DNA of 64,000 nucleotides from Hansfordia pulvinata (lineage: Eukaryota > Ascomycota > Sordariomycetes > Xylariales). A model generated the notes under the pieces. That model ran no database searches, was not told the DNA's origin, and worked only from the letters and a program-made list of their open reading frames with translations. The first letter of the stretch is position 1. Every line of letters starts with the position of its first letter. A program made the translations under genes and the position numbers. Location of the stretch: assembly GCA_006538405.1 (NCBI GenBank), contig BJKQ01000010.1:682001-746000 (forward strand), read 5' to 3'. Below are positions 1 to 11,445 of the stretch, piece after piece.

Positions 1-1677
1 GGAACTCCTTGGATGTCAGCCGTAGAGCGGTTGGTGAGAAGATTGCTAACTGCTTCGGTCCCTTACCTTGAATCGGCTCCATCGAAGGAGAACAAGCGAG
101 CTTCCGGATCCGCCCGATCACAATGTCGTACAGGCCGTGATCTCTACATTCGAACCTGATGAGCCCTGGGTGATCTGTCTCGAGCAACACATCGTTGCGC
201 GGGCCATCTAGATCCGTCTGCGTGGCGGAGTCTTGAGTAACCATCAGAATCGGGGGGCCATATTCATTGAGCACTCCGTTCTCGTCAACCTGATGGCCGT
301 GTCAGGTCAGTACACAAACCATGGTGACCTGAGAGTAGAGGGCGCAAACCTTGATTGATGGAGTAGGTTTTGTTTCGTAGAACGAGATGACCTCCAATCG
401 GCGCTCGCCATGAGATGCAGCATCGTTGAATGCGCGAGCAAAGTTACGACCAATGCGTCGTAGATATGGGGTGGGCTCGGTTTCCTTTGTGACGACGAGA
501 GATCTGACAAGCTCCTCGTTGCCTTGGTCTTGCACTAATTGCAGTAAGGCAGGGTGACGTAGTCCCCGATGGGGCACACCAAAGAACACGAGTCCGGAGC
601 AGCATCTATACAACAGACTGTGTTCTGGTTGATACTCGCTCCGGGGTGATCTGTGGGCTTCCATTGACAAAAGCAGTGCCTGCTTCTTGATCAGCGTTGG
701 TGATCTCTCCGGCAGATTTCGCCGCTTATATAGTTTACCTCTTTGATGACCAGACCACCGAGATCGTGTCCCAGTAGAATGATAGGTCGATGGGTTGTCT
801 GCAGAGGTGAGAACCTTGACCTGCACGATCAACAGAATTGCTCACCTGTGTTCTTTCCCGGTATGCCATCAAACTTTCAAGGAGATTTTGTCCCAGCCTC
901 TCGATCGACATGGATGAGCTCGAGTTTTCGCCCTTGAGTGATGTATCGTAACCATACGTCAAGACGCGAGTGTGTGGCATGTCTTCAGGCAACCAGTCTC
1001 GTATCCAGATCTCCTTGCCGTCGGTGGGCGCCCATGATCCCACAGCATGGCCGCCAAGACCTGCCACTGCCAAGATGCTGTACAAGGTGTTAGGTGACTT
1101 GGGTCGTTTTGGTGGCATGGGAAGATATCAATACGTACTCGCACTTTGCGTCGTCTCCAGCGTCATACAAGGGTGTTATCCCGTTGAACATCAAATCAAA
1201 TCCATAGTCGAAATCGCCGCGGTCGCTATGGTACCGTAGTTTTTCAATGAGCTGTTTCGCAGGGATGGTCGTCTTCACGGTCGCGGTTGCACAAGCTCGA
1301 TGGTGCTTCCCCGGGCAGTACGATCGGACAGTTATGGTGAGAGCATTTTCTGGGGTCGAAGATTGCGTTGAGATGCTGCAGTCGTCCCATGTGTCTTGAG
1401 AGCGGAATCTGGAAACCAGCGACCGCAGAGAACGGCGATATCTTGGTTCGTTGAGTGAATCAACACTGTGACTTTTGAGAAGGCTGGGAATAGTGGCAAT
1501 GGGTATTTGCGTCTTGATAACCTGTTCTGCGATGACGTCGAGATTGCTCTGTAGGGCGGCTTTGCCTTGTTCAAGAGGTATGTTGCCGATGCGAAGCTCC
1601 GTCAAGTTGATTTTCTCTGGCGTGGGATTCTCCTCTTGGGCGCTGGTCCGAGACCCTGATTTTCTGAGCATGGTCAT
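1..1677 (-). CDS. SERAC1-like alpha/beta-hydrolase fold protein (3' end cut by window edge)
   Basis: Exons read on the minus strand as about 1677-1139, 1077-846, 798-739, 679-350 and 289-67. A further intron probably follows at 66-8, so the gene leaves the window at base 1. All joins keep frame. After a weakly conserved N-terminal part the protein shows the hydrolase core: a beta strand with a glycine loop (ILAVAGLGGHAVGSW), an acidic W-x-D stretch (IWIRDWLPEDMP), the elbow LLGHDLGGLVIKEA, and FFGVPHRGL. This order is typical of fungal SERAC1-like proteins, which often head NACHT/ankyrin or Pfs-type multidomain proteins; anything downstream lies outside the window. The usual elbow serine (GHSLGG) is Asp here, so catalysis is doubtful. 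The start at 1677 is the first ATG of the last open frame. An extra 5' exon in 1700-2300 is possible but I could not join one convincingly. Confidence 0.75.
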
Positions 1678-3608
1678 TGATGGGCAAGTGGGCTCCTAGG
1701 GGGCAATCGACTCCGAAAACAAAGATCTTTGAAGATGATTCCATTTCAACCCTGACAGTGACGGAGAGTTGGGCTTTTTGAGGTTTTAAGCGCGGCTGGT
1801 CCAGAGAAGCCGCGCAAAGAGGCACCTTGTTGGATTGAGAGCGGCACTCTAGCAAGGCAGGGCATACTCGTATTTTCGTTCTCAACCAACACCTGGTAGT
1901 GGATTGAGCGTTTCGATCATCGGCCTAATGCATCCTCGTTTGGATAGAGAGGCTTCCGCCAAAATCGACCCATTGCCCCTGAGTGGCAGGCAGGAGGACC
2001 AGCACGGAGCCAACTCCGTCCAGTAATGACATGTCGTCAACTTCGAGGGCTGGGAAAGTGGCTCGCTTTGCTTGAACAGTGCGGAGAGCTGCACGCCGGC
2101 GCCTGGGAGGCCAATTGCCATTCGCAGACATGCAAGACTTGCGGAGACACGTCGACGCCGGTCTGCCGCCCGTGTAACATCGGCCCGTCCCGCTAACGAA
2201 GTCGTAGCTGAAGTGGAGATTCCTGGGGTGGTATTCAGGCATTCATAGGATGAGTTGACATGGACGGCTGACATGGATGACAGCCTCGATATCGCGGTCC
2301 ACGGCAACGGCCCACATGTGCTTCGTGATTGGAAGGGAGGGTGAGAGGGTGTGCAGTCTCCACACCCGGCCCGCGCTCGATGTGATTCTGAATCGGGAGA
2401 GGGCCGTGGTGTGAAGGCTCTCAGGGTGCGAGGGCGGCAGGGCAGCTTAAGAGGTGGGGATTAGCGAGCAAATCATCATACTCATGATGCAGGGCGTTCC
2501 GGGCCGCGAGACCAGTGTATCGGAAGCAGAGGGCGTCACGATACCCCAGAAACACATGTTTCCCTCTATTCTCAAGGACGCGTCCAAGATCATCACCAGA
2601 GGTGTGTAGAAGCTGCACCAGGGAAAGAGTTGGGTTCCTCGTGCTTGTGGGAGGCAAGGGTGGCACCTAGGTCGCAGGCTGGAAGTCAGTCCCAAATGCT
2701 CAGGAACATGGGTAGCTGTTGGGCGAGCAGGTGAGATCGTGCCTGCCATCTTGCTCATCGCTCGAAAGCCCATCTCATGGAAGCGTTCATTGGCTCTCAG
2801 CCAGACTGCCGAGGGTCCTCATGATGGCGCCCTGCGCTCTTTGCGTCCGTAGGCGCCTCTACCAGCCTTATCCTTCTTCCTACCCTGCTGGCACTTCAGC
2901 TGGAGACCAAATGCGGACCTTTGTCCACGATCTTCGGCGCGTCTCGCCATTCTGCAACCGCCGCCCCGCCTGCGGTCCTTGCCGCCGGCCGATGAAGAAA
3001 AAGAAGCGGGGCAGGCTAACGACGCCTCTCACTCGGCGCGTATTTGCTTCGTGTGGGGGTTGCGATGTTGCTTGCATACCTTACGGTATTTGTCTGCGTC
3101 AGGGTCAGATGGGGCATCTGAGCATTTTCTATCAATCGTTTGATCGTCATCCAGCACTCATTTCACTCACAAAGCTTTGTCATTGTTATGAACCATCCAG
3201 TCCGGAGAAAGCCATCCCAGCTCTCCAGAGAAACATGAGAGTCTGCCATCCATCAAGGCAGCTCACTAGTGCACCTTCATAATGGCACCAAGCTGAAGTA
3301 AGCAGAAATGTTCAAGTCACAAGACGGGTGTATTCAGTTCATTCGGGCCCACCCCTGTCTGCCAGCCAAGCGGCAAGTCCATCATGGGTCCAGAAAGACA
3401 GCCAAGACGATCAAACACAACCCGAATCAGCTAACACTTGCCTGAGAAATGCAAATGAAAAGAAACGGAAGATGAAGCCGGATAGGTACACTGAGAGTCT
3501 GACCATTTCATGATACCCGCATCGAAAAGACAACTATAAACGCCTCGCTTCAGTGAGATCAAAGCATTCGTAACTCCGCCCTGTTCGTAGTTATCCGCGC
3601 CTCGTGAA
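1678..3608. other. Intergenic stretch, no supported gene
   Basis: Short overlapping reading frames occur on both strands, the longest being 2719-3282 (+) and 1882-2307 (-). None shows a recognisable domain, a splice pattern or a consistent codon third-position bias. The part next to 1678 may hold the 5' leader or an unplaced first exon of the hydrolase gene. The part next to 3608 is the 3' flank of the glucanase gene. Confidence 0.5.
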
Positions 3609-5149
3609 CTACTTCTGGTCACACGGCGAGTAGCGGCCGTCCTGGCCCCAGTACGGTTCGGCCATGAACGTGGCGGCGTCCTCAGTCTTCCACGGGTCGT
3701 TGAAGGCCGTGAACAGCACCACGTCCTGAGGGGTGGTGCTGTAGGCCGACTTGATGGACGCAAGCGCCGAGGCCTGCTCGGGCAGACCGGGCACTGCCGC
3801 GCGGTTGGGGAGCCCCTTCCAAGGCCAACCAGTTTCGGTGACGCGCACACGACCGTCGTAGCCGATCGTCGAGCGCAAGTGCGCGACCATATCCGTGACG
3901 AACTTACCGGCCTGGTCGGCACCGACGTTTCCGTCGAAGAAGGGGTGAATGTTGACGGCGCAGTAGTCTGAGATCTGGCAGAGCTGCGGGTTGCTGAGTA
4001 CGGCAACAAACGTGTCCACCGTGACGAGAGGTCCTTCGTACCCAAACGACTTTAAGGCGACGCGGGCTGTTGTCATAGCCGACATCACCTCGGCCACACT
4101 GGCCTGACCGTTGTTGACGAGCTCATTGCCCACCGACACCGTGTCGACCATGCTCCAGTCGCCCTGAAGGCCTTCGTTCATGGCTTGGATGGCGCTATCA
4201 ACGTCCTTGATGTCGAAAAGCCCAAGGAAGAGCTTGTTGCCGTACTTCTTGGCAGCAGCGTACGAGGTAGCCACCTGGTCGCAGTCCACGCCGTATAGGC
4301 GCACAACGCCGTGCTCTTTGGCGAAGATGGAATAGTCCGCATCGACCTCCTCGGTAGTCTTGCAGCCGCCGCCTCTTTTGTAGGGAGAATAGGTGATGCC
4401 GTGCAAGTCGCGTTCGGTAGCCGGAGCTGGAGCCGGAGCGGGAGATGGAGATGGGTCAGGAGACAGAGGAAGGGGAATGGGCAAGGACGGAACGAGCCCC
4501 GGAAGCAGCGGCTCCGGCGCAGGCTCCGGCTCCGCAGCGGGGGTACTCGGGGCCGGAGTCGGAACCGGCTCAGTGGCGACCGCCGATGGGGTAGAAGGAG
4601 TCGAAGCTGCCGGTGTAGCGGTTGAGATCTCTGGAGTGCTCTCCTTTGAGGTGGAGGACTTCGAGGGGGTCGCGGCAGAGGCCTGGACCGGAGACGGCAC
4701 CTGGGTCGCAGCGGGAGCGACAGTGGGAGGCTCAGGCTGGGGAGTAGGGGTGGGGGTCGAGGTTGGCGAGGATGTCGAAGTGAAAGTTGCCTCTGGCAGA
4801 GGTGCATGAGAGGCGGGCATGTGAACGACAGTCTCGGTGGCGGTGCGGACGGTGTTACCATTCTGGTCCACGTAGATGACAACCTCGGGAAGGACAGTGG
4901 GCGCATTGATGTCGGAGTCGGTAACCGTGATTCTATCTCTCTCGTACTTCAGGCCAGCATTCTGATTTTGAGCCGCGCGCTTGTGATAGGCAGCATGGCC
5001 GACATGGCGTCCTTTTTTTCCTTGATTAGCAGACAAAATCGGAGCCAACCAGATGGTTAGAAGCTTGAGTAGCCGTGATACTCACCGGGTCTTCCAGCGG
5101 AGAGCTGGATGAGAGAGACCAGAGCCAGCAAGGCAGATGCCAGTCTCAT
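3609..5149 (-). CDS. Secreted GH17 cell-wall beta-1,3-glucanase/transglucosylase (Scw4/Scw10/BtgE-like)
   Basis: There are two exons, 5149-5086 and 5020-3609, giving 491 residues. The intron has a GTGAGT donor and an acceptor just after CTAATCAAG. The start was chosen because MRLASALLALVSLIQLSAG is a clean signal peptide; longer in-frame starts would bury it. A basic segment follows, then about 130 residues rich in Pro, Ser, Thr and Ala (roughly 80-225), which probably carry O-glycans and span the wall. The glycoside hydrolase family 17 domain occupies about 228-490. It opens with GITYSPY and contains the two conserved glutamates of the family: the acid/base in VGNE (about Glu321) and the nucleophile in TETGWP (about Glu417). 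The family cuts or transfers beta-1,3-glucan during wall remodelling. The protein ends after the catalytic domain without a hydrophobic tail, so it is probably secreted or wall-bound rather than GPI-anchored. Confidence 0.93.
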
Positions 5150-7133
5150 GATGGGCAGGCTTGAAGCGCGACGGCGACCAAAGAAAGTTATCGAGCTGCG
5201 AATTGAGTTCAGAATATGAAGATCAGACAGAAGCCCGGAAGGCAAAGGTCAAACGTAGCGAACGGAAGCCGGTCAAACACCGGACACGCCAAAACAGACG
5301 ACAAAGGGAGGCCAAAATGAAGCAGAAAGCAAAGGCCGTTTGGGCGACGAAAGAGTGACAGGAACAGCGGGGGACCAAAATGGTAGAGCGGAGGGACAGA
5401 AGGGCCTGCCGGGGCATTAAGGGGAAAGCAGGGAGGTTGTCGATCTCGCGTCGCGTCGCGGGCAACAGACGGCAGTGAGCGTGGAGAGCGGAATGCAGGA
5501 ACAAGTGAGTGTTGAGAAGCAGTCTGATCGAGCCGCGAGCGAACTCGCGACGCGTGTCTGCTGTTGCCGCTGCTGCTGCCAGCTAGACACGACAGTCCAG
5601 CAGAGTTGCCCTCCAAAGACGCGCTCGCCCATTCCCACAGTCCAAAAAAATGGAGAGGCTGACTGGCCGGGGAGGAGGAAAGGCCCAGCATGCCAGGGTG
5701 GGTTGCCATGGCCTAGAACGCCACAGCTAATGAAGAAGGGGGTGCTGGCCGACAAGGAAAGCAGGGACGGAATGCGCATGGATGGTGTCGAGAAATGTCT
5801 CGGGTAGGTAGTCAGGGTGGAGGAATGGTGGTGGTCCCATTTGGAGGGAGGATGGATTCCACACTACCTGCCAAATGGCAGATGAATCAAGGGAGGGGTC
5901 GTGAAATGGCAATCAAATGGAGGGAGGGGGCTTCTAAGGAGGGCATCATGCATCTTCAACAGCTGGAGGGACAGAGCACACATGAACTGGCCAGACTCAC
6001 CTTTGATGCTTCTTTGATAATGTGCAATGCACAAGTTGAGTGGCGGCGAAGTTGTTGATGATGGTGGTGTTGTTTAAAGATGAGAGTGGCGATGTGAACC
6101 AAAGATTGAGTGCAGGAGAAATCGCTGAAGCAGGTGTTGGTGGAAGATGAAGAGCAAGAAGTCGTGATAAATAATGAAACAGGGTCAACAGGTATGGCTA
6201 AACGAGTGTGGTCAAAATGGTTGCTGGGCGATGAAGCCCTCTGCAGGAGTAAGAGGGTGGGTGCAAACAGAGGACTGCCAGCAATACGGCGAACGAGTGA
6301 ATAGAGGCTGGTTGAGGATATGCGAAGGCCCAAAAGGTTGATGATGATACTGAGGTTCTCAGAAGGCGGAGGTAAGCAGTCAAGCTGGAAGAGAACAGCA
6401 GTTACCTAGGTACAGCTGGGTGGGCGGATCGAAAGGCAGCAGTCCTCCAGCTTGATTGAATTGAGACACTGACATCCGTGGTCGGCCACTTATCGACTGA
6501 GCGAGAAGGCAGTCGCGACCCAGCCGAGTACCTGCCGGCCAGACGCGATCGGATTCCACGGGCGCGACAGTGTCGAATATGATGCATTGAACGTCCACGG
6601 GTGCGCCCACGTCCCACGCGTACATGTACTCGTGCCGGCAGACATCCGTGCCTCGTGTCGTCTGTCTACGTCCCGCATCTGGGCATGGCCTTATTCATCT
6701 CGTCTCCGTGATTTGGCCAGCATAATCCCTAGCAGAGCCAAACTGCTGTGGACCGGTCTCACCTGCCAAGGGAGCCCAGGCACATTGAGGTGAAGCCATC
6801 GCGCAAGGGAGACGCTGCATTGTTCATTAAATGATAGACTGTAGCCCAGTCATATCCTATCGTTAATCAAGCAGAAGTCATGTCTATATAAAAGCTATGT
6901 ACTGAGTCTCGACCGAAAAAACTTGCCCAGACTTTAAGAGGGTCATTAGTAGGTGAGTAGTAAGTGATTACAGACATTCGTGTCGTCTTTAGGCCGTCCA
7001 TATCGAGTAGCATGGCCTGTCGACGGCGGGGCTCTGGTGGAATACCCGCCCAGCCCCGATCTGCCACGGCGTCCGCATGGGGCCTCTGAGCCGGTTTACA
7101 ACATATCAGTCAGGATGAGAAGCTGAATCTCTC
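5150..7133. other. Intergenic: glucanase promoter and leader, LCB1 3' flank
   Basis: No gene is supported. The first kilobase beyond the glucanase start is CT-rich on the minus strand, as expected for a fungal promoter and 5' leader. Possible leader splice signals occur (for example a GTGAGT on the minus strand near 6000). Several short minus-strand frames in 5200-6330 have Ser/Leu-rich translations that look like translated leader. Nothing recognisable is seen in 6400-7133. Confidence 0.45.
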
Positions 7134-8905
7134 CTAGGCAGCTCCCAAGTTTGATTGCCTGCTGGAATTTCTCCGCGTCGTCATCACCTTGGTGATGGCG
7201 TGGCGAATTGTCGTGCCCGCCTTCTCGATCTCCTTCTTGGACAGGCCTGACGTGATGCAGACCTTGAGTGCGGGGCTGAGGGGCGCATCGCTGCCCTTCA
7301 TCACCCCCATGCTCGTCACCACGGGCAACGTCTTGAGCCGCGTAATCATGACCCCGTTCGCCAAAGTCTGTGTTGCGCCAGTGTCAGTCCGCCGTCCTCA
7401 GAGAAAGCCCTGCATGAATGGGACGCCACTTACCTCGTCGACACATTCGAAAAACAGGCGCTCCTGGTCCTCGTAGCTCAGGCGGCGTGATTGGATGACA
7501 TCGGGTTTGAAGGAGAAGAGCATGACGGGGTTCTCAGGGTGGCTGTCGCACACGACCCAGTCGCTGCGGGGGTCCAGCTGGGCGCGCATGGCACGAATGT
7601 TGTCGCGGCACTGGGAGAGGATCTCGGGATTCGACTGCAGCATGTTGAGCGTCTCGCTGGCCGTGACAGCAGACATGGCCGGCAGCGCAGCCGAGTACGT
7701 GTACGAAGTCGCATTGATGCGCTGGTGCTCGACGACGTCGCGAGACCCGGCGCAGAACCCTCCGGCGGCGCACAGAGGTCCGGCCATGGAGCCGATGATC
7801 ATGTCCACCTGAGAAGCGTCGACGTTCTGGGCCTCAGTCAGACCACGGCCAGTGCGGCCCAGCACACCAAACGACCAGGTCTCGTCCAGCACAATGCGGA
7901 ACTTGTACTTCTCCTTGAGCTCGATCTATAGAAAGTTAGTTAGACCAGCCGTTCCCATCAGCTTTCGTGAACGCATGGTGCTGCTTACAAGCTTGGGCAG
8001 GTCTGTGCAGTCGCCTGTCATCTCAAACAAGCCCTCGGTGACGATGAATCTGCGGGTCAGAATCTTCTTCTTGGCCTGGTCCTCAGCAACCTTCTTCATG
8101 ATGCGCTCCAATTCGTCCATGTCGTTGTGGCTGTACCAACGGATGTTGCTGCGAGATACCTCGAGTCCGCGGCGGATGGGGAAATTGACCATCTTATCGG
8201 CGACAATGACGTCGCCACGCTTGCAGAAGGAGGGGAGTGCACCGCCAATCGTCGAGAAGGCGTGGGCGTAAAGGATGCATCGCTCGGTTCCGAGGTAGGC
8301 GGCAATGTCGGCTTCGGTCTTCATGTGGACGTCTTGGTTGCCGTAGAATTGCGGGGGACCGCAGGGACCGACACCGTAAGTGCGCAGTGTCTGAATAGCC
8401 TTCTCCTTTACCGACTCGTTGGCGTTGAAGTTGTAGAAGTTATAGGAGGCAAGGTTCGTGACGGTTTTGCCGGTGGAGAGCTTGACCTTGGGCCGGTCGG
8501 GCTGGGAGAGAGAGGAGTGTCAGACCGAGGGGAACGGAGGGAGAAGTGGGAGGCCGGAGATCTGGAGGCTTACCCGACGATGACAGGAGTCTTCTCGGCG
8601 TCGGCCTCCTCGAGAGCGGTGCGAGGCCCAGCGAGGGGCTCGGGCTCCCAGTCGCGAACCAACTCGTCAATCTCGTCCTCGCGCAGCTTGACGTAGTTAG
8701 GGCCATGCGTAGGGTACGAGGGGGACAGCAGGTATCGGATGAAGAAGATGATGAGGATGAGCTCGATGGCGGAGCGGACGGGGTCGTTCTGGTAGCTGGA
8801 CTGGATGTAGCGGATGAGGACGGCGCTGCCGGGGACTTTCTGGAAGGCCGAGAAGACCTCGCGCAGCGCAGCCTGGATGGCCAGCTGGGCCTCGTGAAGG
8901 TCCAT
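7134..8905 (-). CDS. LCB1: Serine palmitoyltransferase subunit 1 (apparent 1-base gap at exon 1/2 junction)
   Basis: This is the regulatory/partner subunit of serine palmitoyltransferase, which condenses serine and palmitoyl-CoA in the first step of sphingolipid synthesis on the ER membrane. Four exons: 8905-8574, 8501-7989, 7925-7434 and 7367-7134. A membrane segment lies near residues 43-58 (IELILIIFFIRYLL). The fold-type I PLP-enzyme body follows, with VTNLASYNFYNFN, YGVGPCGPPQFYG, VLDETWSFGVLGRTGRG and a C-terminal GVMITRLKT. Lcb1 proteins lack the PLP-binding lysine that the partner Lcb2 supplies. Exons 2-4 join in frame. Exon 1 ends two bases into a codon before GTAAGC, while exon 2 (after CTCTCCCAG) must begin a codon. 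One extra G in the GGG run at 8573-8575 would restore VIVG followed by PDRPKVKL and give 523 residues. An assembly error is the simplest reading. Confidence 0.93.
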
Positions 8906-10062
8906 GGCGGTAGGTTGCTTGGGGACTCGCGTCGTGTGTTGCGGTGCAGCGGACGGTGCGCCGTCTGGTGTGCCGGGGACGGCGAAGGGTTATGTGGCGA
9001 GGGGGCGGCAGACGTGGGCTGAGACGCGTCTGCTCATACGAGGCACGGTGAACGCGATGTGCATGGGCGAGAGCACAGTATCGCAGGTGAAAGCCTGGGT
9101 GGGCGAGTCGAAGGCGATGTTCCGGGCGAAAAGACGAATCGAGCAACGGGCCTGTCGACGAGAAGCCAGACGAGAGCGTCACGCGCGGCAGTGGGCTTCA
9201 ACTTCCAGCCGGTTGGTTCGGGACCGCGGAGTCGTCGATTGGTGGCTCCCTCATTCCAGGCAGCATCGAACCTTCCTCGACACCAGGCTGGATACGGTAC
9301 GATTATGCAAGTAAATGGAAGGTAGTGGGGCCCAATCAAGGGGGCTCAAATTCGTGTAACCCACGACCACCTTCAGCCGATGGGGCCTTGCGAGGTACGC
9401 CGAGGGTCTTTCTAGGGCCACAGCTACGAGTACAGGGCCTTGGCCGGGCTCATCACGTACCCGACATCCAATGCGATTGAGTGTAGCCTCACCCGGCGCC
9501 CGACACGCCCACAACACTCCGCGCAACAACACACCAGACCTGAGGATGAAGAGTGGCAACGGTGAAACTCCGCTGCTGCCTGTATTTGGGTAGGCAGAGT
9601 AGGTAGGCACAGCCACCTCCGCACTTCAATCCAAGCCGGTAGGGCCGAGGGGCACACGGGCACGAGTACGAGCACCCTGGGATCCTCATATTGCCTAGCG
9701 CCAGGGGCAATCCGTCCACTCGGTCTGGGGATCATGGTTATCCGCTCGGCTCTCATGGCGCTTGGAAAAGAGAACAGGCCGTAGAGGACATGAGCCGACA
9801 TACGTCACGGGCCGGCTTCTTATGGTGCCGTGGAAGTCAGATCCGAAATGCTGGCAACAGTCGGTTGAGTCAACAGCGCGACTTTCACTTTGAACAGGAT
9901 GATAGTCTGACATCTCACATTCGCAAATGGGTTCGATACAACTACAAGAGCGTGAAGAAAGACATCTTCAGGTCGTGGACCTCTTCAGCTCATCACTTTC
10001 CAGCGTCCACTGCCAAGTTGCTTTCCCTTTTATCAACAGACCCAAGCGCTCGATCCTCTTTC
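8906..10062. other. Intergenic: LCB1 promoter and leader, gelsolin 3' flank
   Basis: Only short shadow frames are present. One copy of the TACGAGTA octamer lies at 9425-9432, with a near-copy just after it at 9662. Nothing else is recognised. Confidence 0.45.
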
Positions 10063-11445
10063 TCATGCCTCCAGCGCCCGGACGAAAGCAGGGCTCTCAA
10101 AGCCCTCGTTGACCTTGGATATCGGCGACAAGTATGCAGCGCTGTGCGATCCGGCCCCCGCCTGCCCACTCTCCGCATCAGGTCCGCCGCCGCCGCCGCC
10201 AATGTTACTGATATACGACTCGGCGACGCGGATCCACATAGCCCGCTCGGCGCGGCTGGCCCGTCCGCCCTGCCACACCCAGATGTCGCGTCCAGTGTCA
10301 AGCAGGAACACATCAGCGCCGTCCAGGTCCGCCCGCGACATAGCCCCGCCGTCCCGCACAATCGTAAAGCGCAGCTTGCCCGAGGCGTCAGACAGGCGAA
10401 ACAGACGGCGTGGGCGCGCTGTTTCGCCGTGGTGACCAGCATCGCTTTGATCACGGACGCCCTTGGGGCTTCTGCCTCTGCTGCTGCTGCTTCCCAGCGG
10501 CCGGGCCGCTCTGAATGGTCCGCCTTCTTCTTCAGGCGTCTGCGCCCCGAGCATGCGTGGAACGACACGCGACCTTGACTCGGTCTGCGTGAGGACCTCC
10601 ACGTCAGCGCGCGCCCACGGCCCTGCCGTTGTCATGTCGTGCACCACCTGGGCTGCCTTGGCCTTCTCCATTGGGCTGCACCGTGCGCCTTGCCATACCC
10701 AGATCTTGCCTGGCTCGCTGCCCCCCTCAGATGTGGCAGCGGCAACAGAGGTGTTCGAGGCGCCGACGCCGGGAGGGCAGTCGAGAACAAAGACGTCGCC
10801 TTCGTCGAGGCTGCTCCAGTGCGGAGCCACCTCGTGCACAAGAATGGTGTCAGCACGGCGGGCTGCTGACGAAGGGTGGCGGAAAATGCGCAAAAGGGTG
10901 GGTGTGAGGCGGCGGTCATCGGAGGCGGACGAACCAGCCTCGACGTGGCGGAAGCCCGACTGCACCCCGCCTGCCAAGATGCGGATGCGCGGGAACAAGG
11001 CGACAAAGTCGTCCGAGGGCTCGCGCTGCAGCTCACGATGCTGTGTGGCGGCGCCGCCTAGACGCTCGTCTAGCTCGACTGTCTTGTAGGCGGCCGTCCC
11101 GGCCTCATCCTGCGAAGTGGTCGAGCCCAGCCAGAAGAAGACGTCATGGCCGAGCTTGCTAGCGTCGTCATTGCTGTTCCCGATCTTGTACGAGTGCAGC
11201 ACAATGTAGCTGTCGCCCTCGTAGAAGTCGCCATGGCGATCGCGCGGCCAAGCGATGACCTCGAAGTTCTCAATTCGCCAGACGTAGAGGCCCGGCTGCT
11301 CGCCCACGCCAGGGATTTGCCAGGCCGGCTCGGTGGCCGCCGAGTTGTACTTGACCTTGTGGTCCAGCTCGGAGCCGATGGCCTCGACGTTGCTGTCGCG
11401 CCAGTCGTACTCCTTGGGGTGTACCAGGCCTTCGTGAGGTGCCAT
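10063..11445 (-). CDS. Gelsolin-repeat actin-binding protein (fragmin/severin type)
   Basis: Single exon of 460 residues with an ATG at 11445. Gelsolin-family proteins bind, cap or sever actin filaments, usually under calcium control. The first repeat is clear: a leading segment with AWQIPGVG, then LYVWRIENFEVIAWP, FYEGDSYIVLHSYK and HDVFFWLG, the standard core strands of a gelsolin module, ending with the DEAGTAAYKTVELDERLGG helix. A second repeat spans roughly 190-285 (LRIFRH, then LDEGDVFVLD and IWVWQG). A third spans about 345-440 (LFRLSDASGKLRF, DVFLLDTGRDIWVWQG). Three repeats match the fungal and slime-mould fragmin/severin layout rather than six-repeat gelsolin. The stretch at about 290-345, between repeats 2 and 3, is Ser/Arg/Gly-rich, probably disordered, and explains why the protein is longer than usual. 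A long open frame on the opposite strand is a GC-rich shadow. Confidence 0.9.
   Translation of the reverse strand: MAPHEGLVHPKEYDWRDSNVEAIGSELDHKVKYNSAATEPAWQIPGVGEQPGLYVWRIENFEVIAWPRDRHGDFYEGDSYIVLHSYKIGNSNDDASKLGHDVFFWLGSTTSQDEAGTAAYKTVELDERLGGAATQHRELQREPSDDFVALFPRIRILAGGVQSGFRHVEAGSSASDDRRLTPTLLRIFRHPSSAARRADTILVHEVAPHWSSLDEGDVFVLDCPPGVGASNTSVAAATSEGGSEPGKIWVWQGARCSPMEKAKAAQVVHDMTTAGPWARADVEVLTQTESRSRVVPRMLGAQTPEEEGGPFRAARPLGSSSSRGRSPKGVRDQSDAGHHGETARPRRLFRLSDASGKLRFTIVRDGGAMSRADLDGADVFLLDTGRDIWVWQGGRASRAERAMWIRVAESYISNIGGGGGGPDAESGQAGAGSHSAAYLSPISKVNEGFESPAFVRALEA

Noticed and set aside
6884..6892. TATATAAAA as a promoter on the plus strand
   Set aside because: No plus-strand gene follows within 11 kb; it lies in the LCB1 3' flank.
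9691..10578. 295-codon plus-strand frame
   Set aside because: Most of it is antisense to the gelsolin gene's 3' half.
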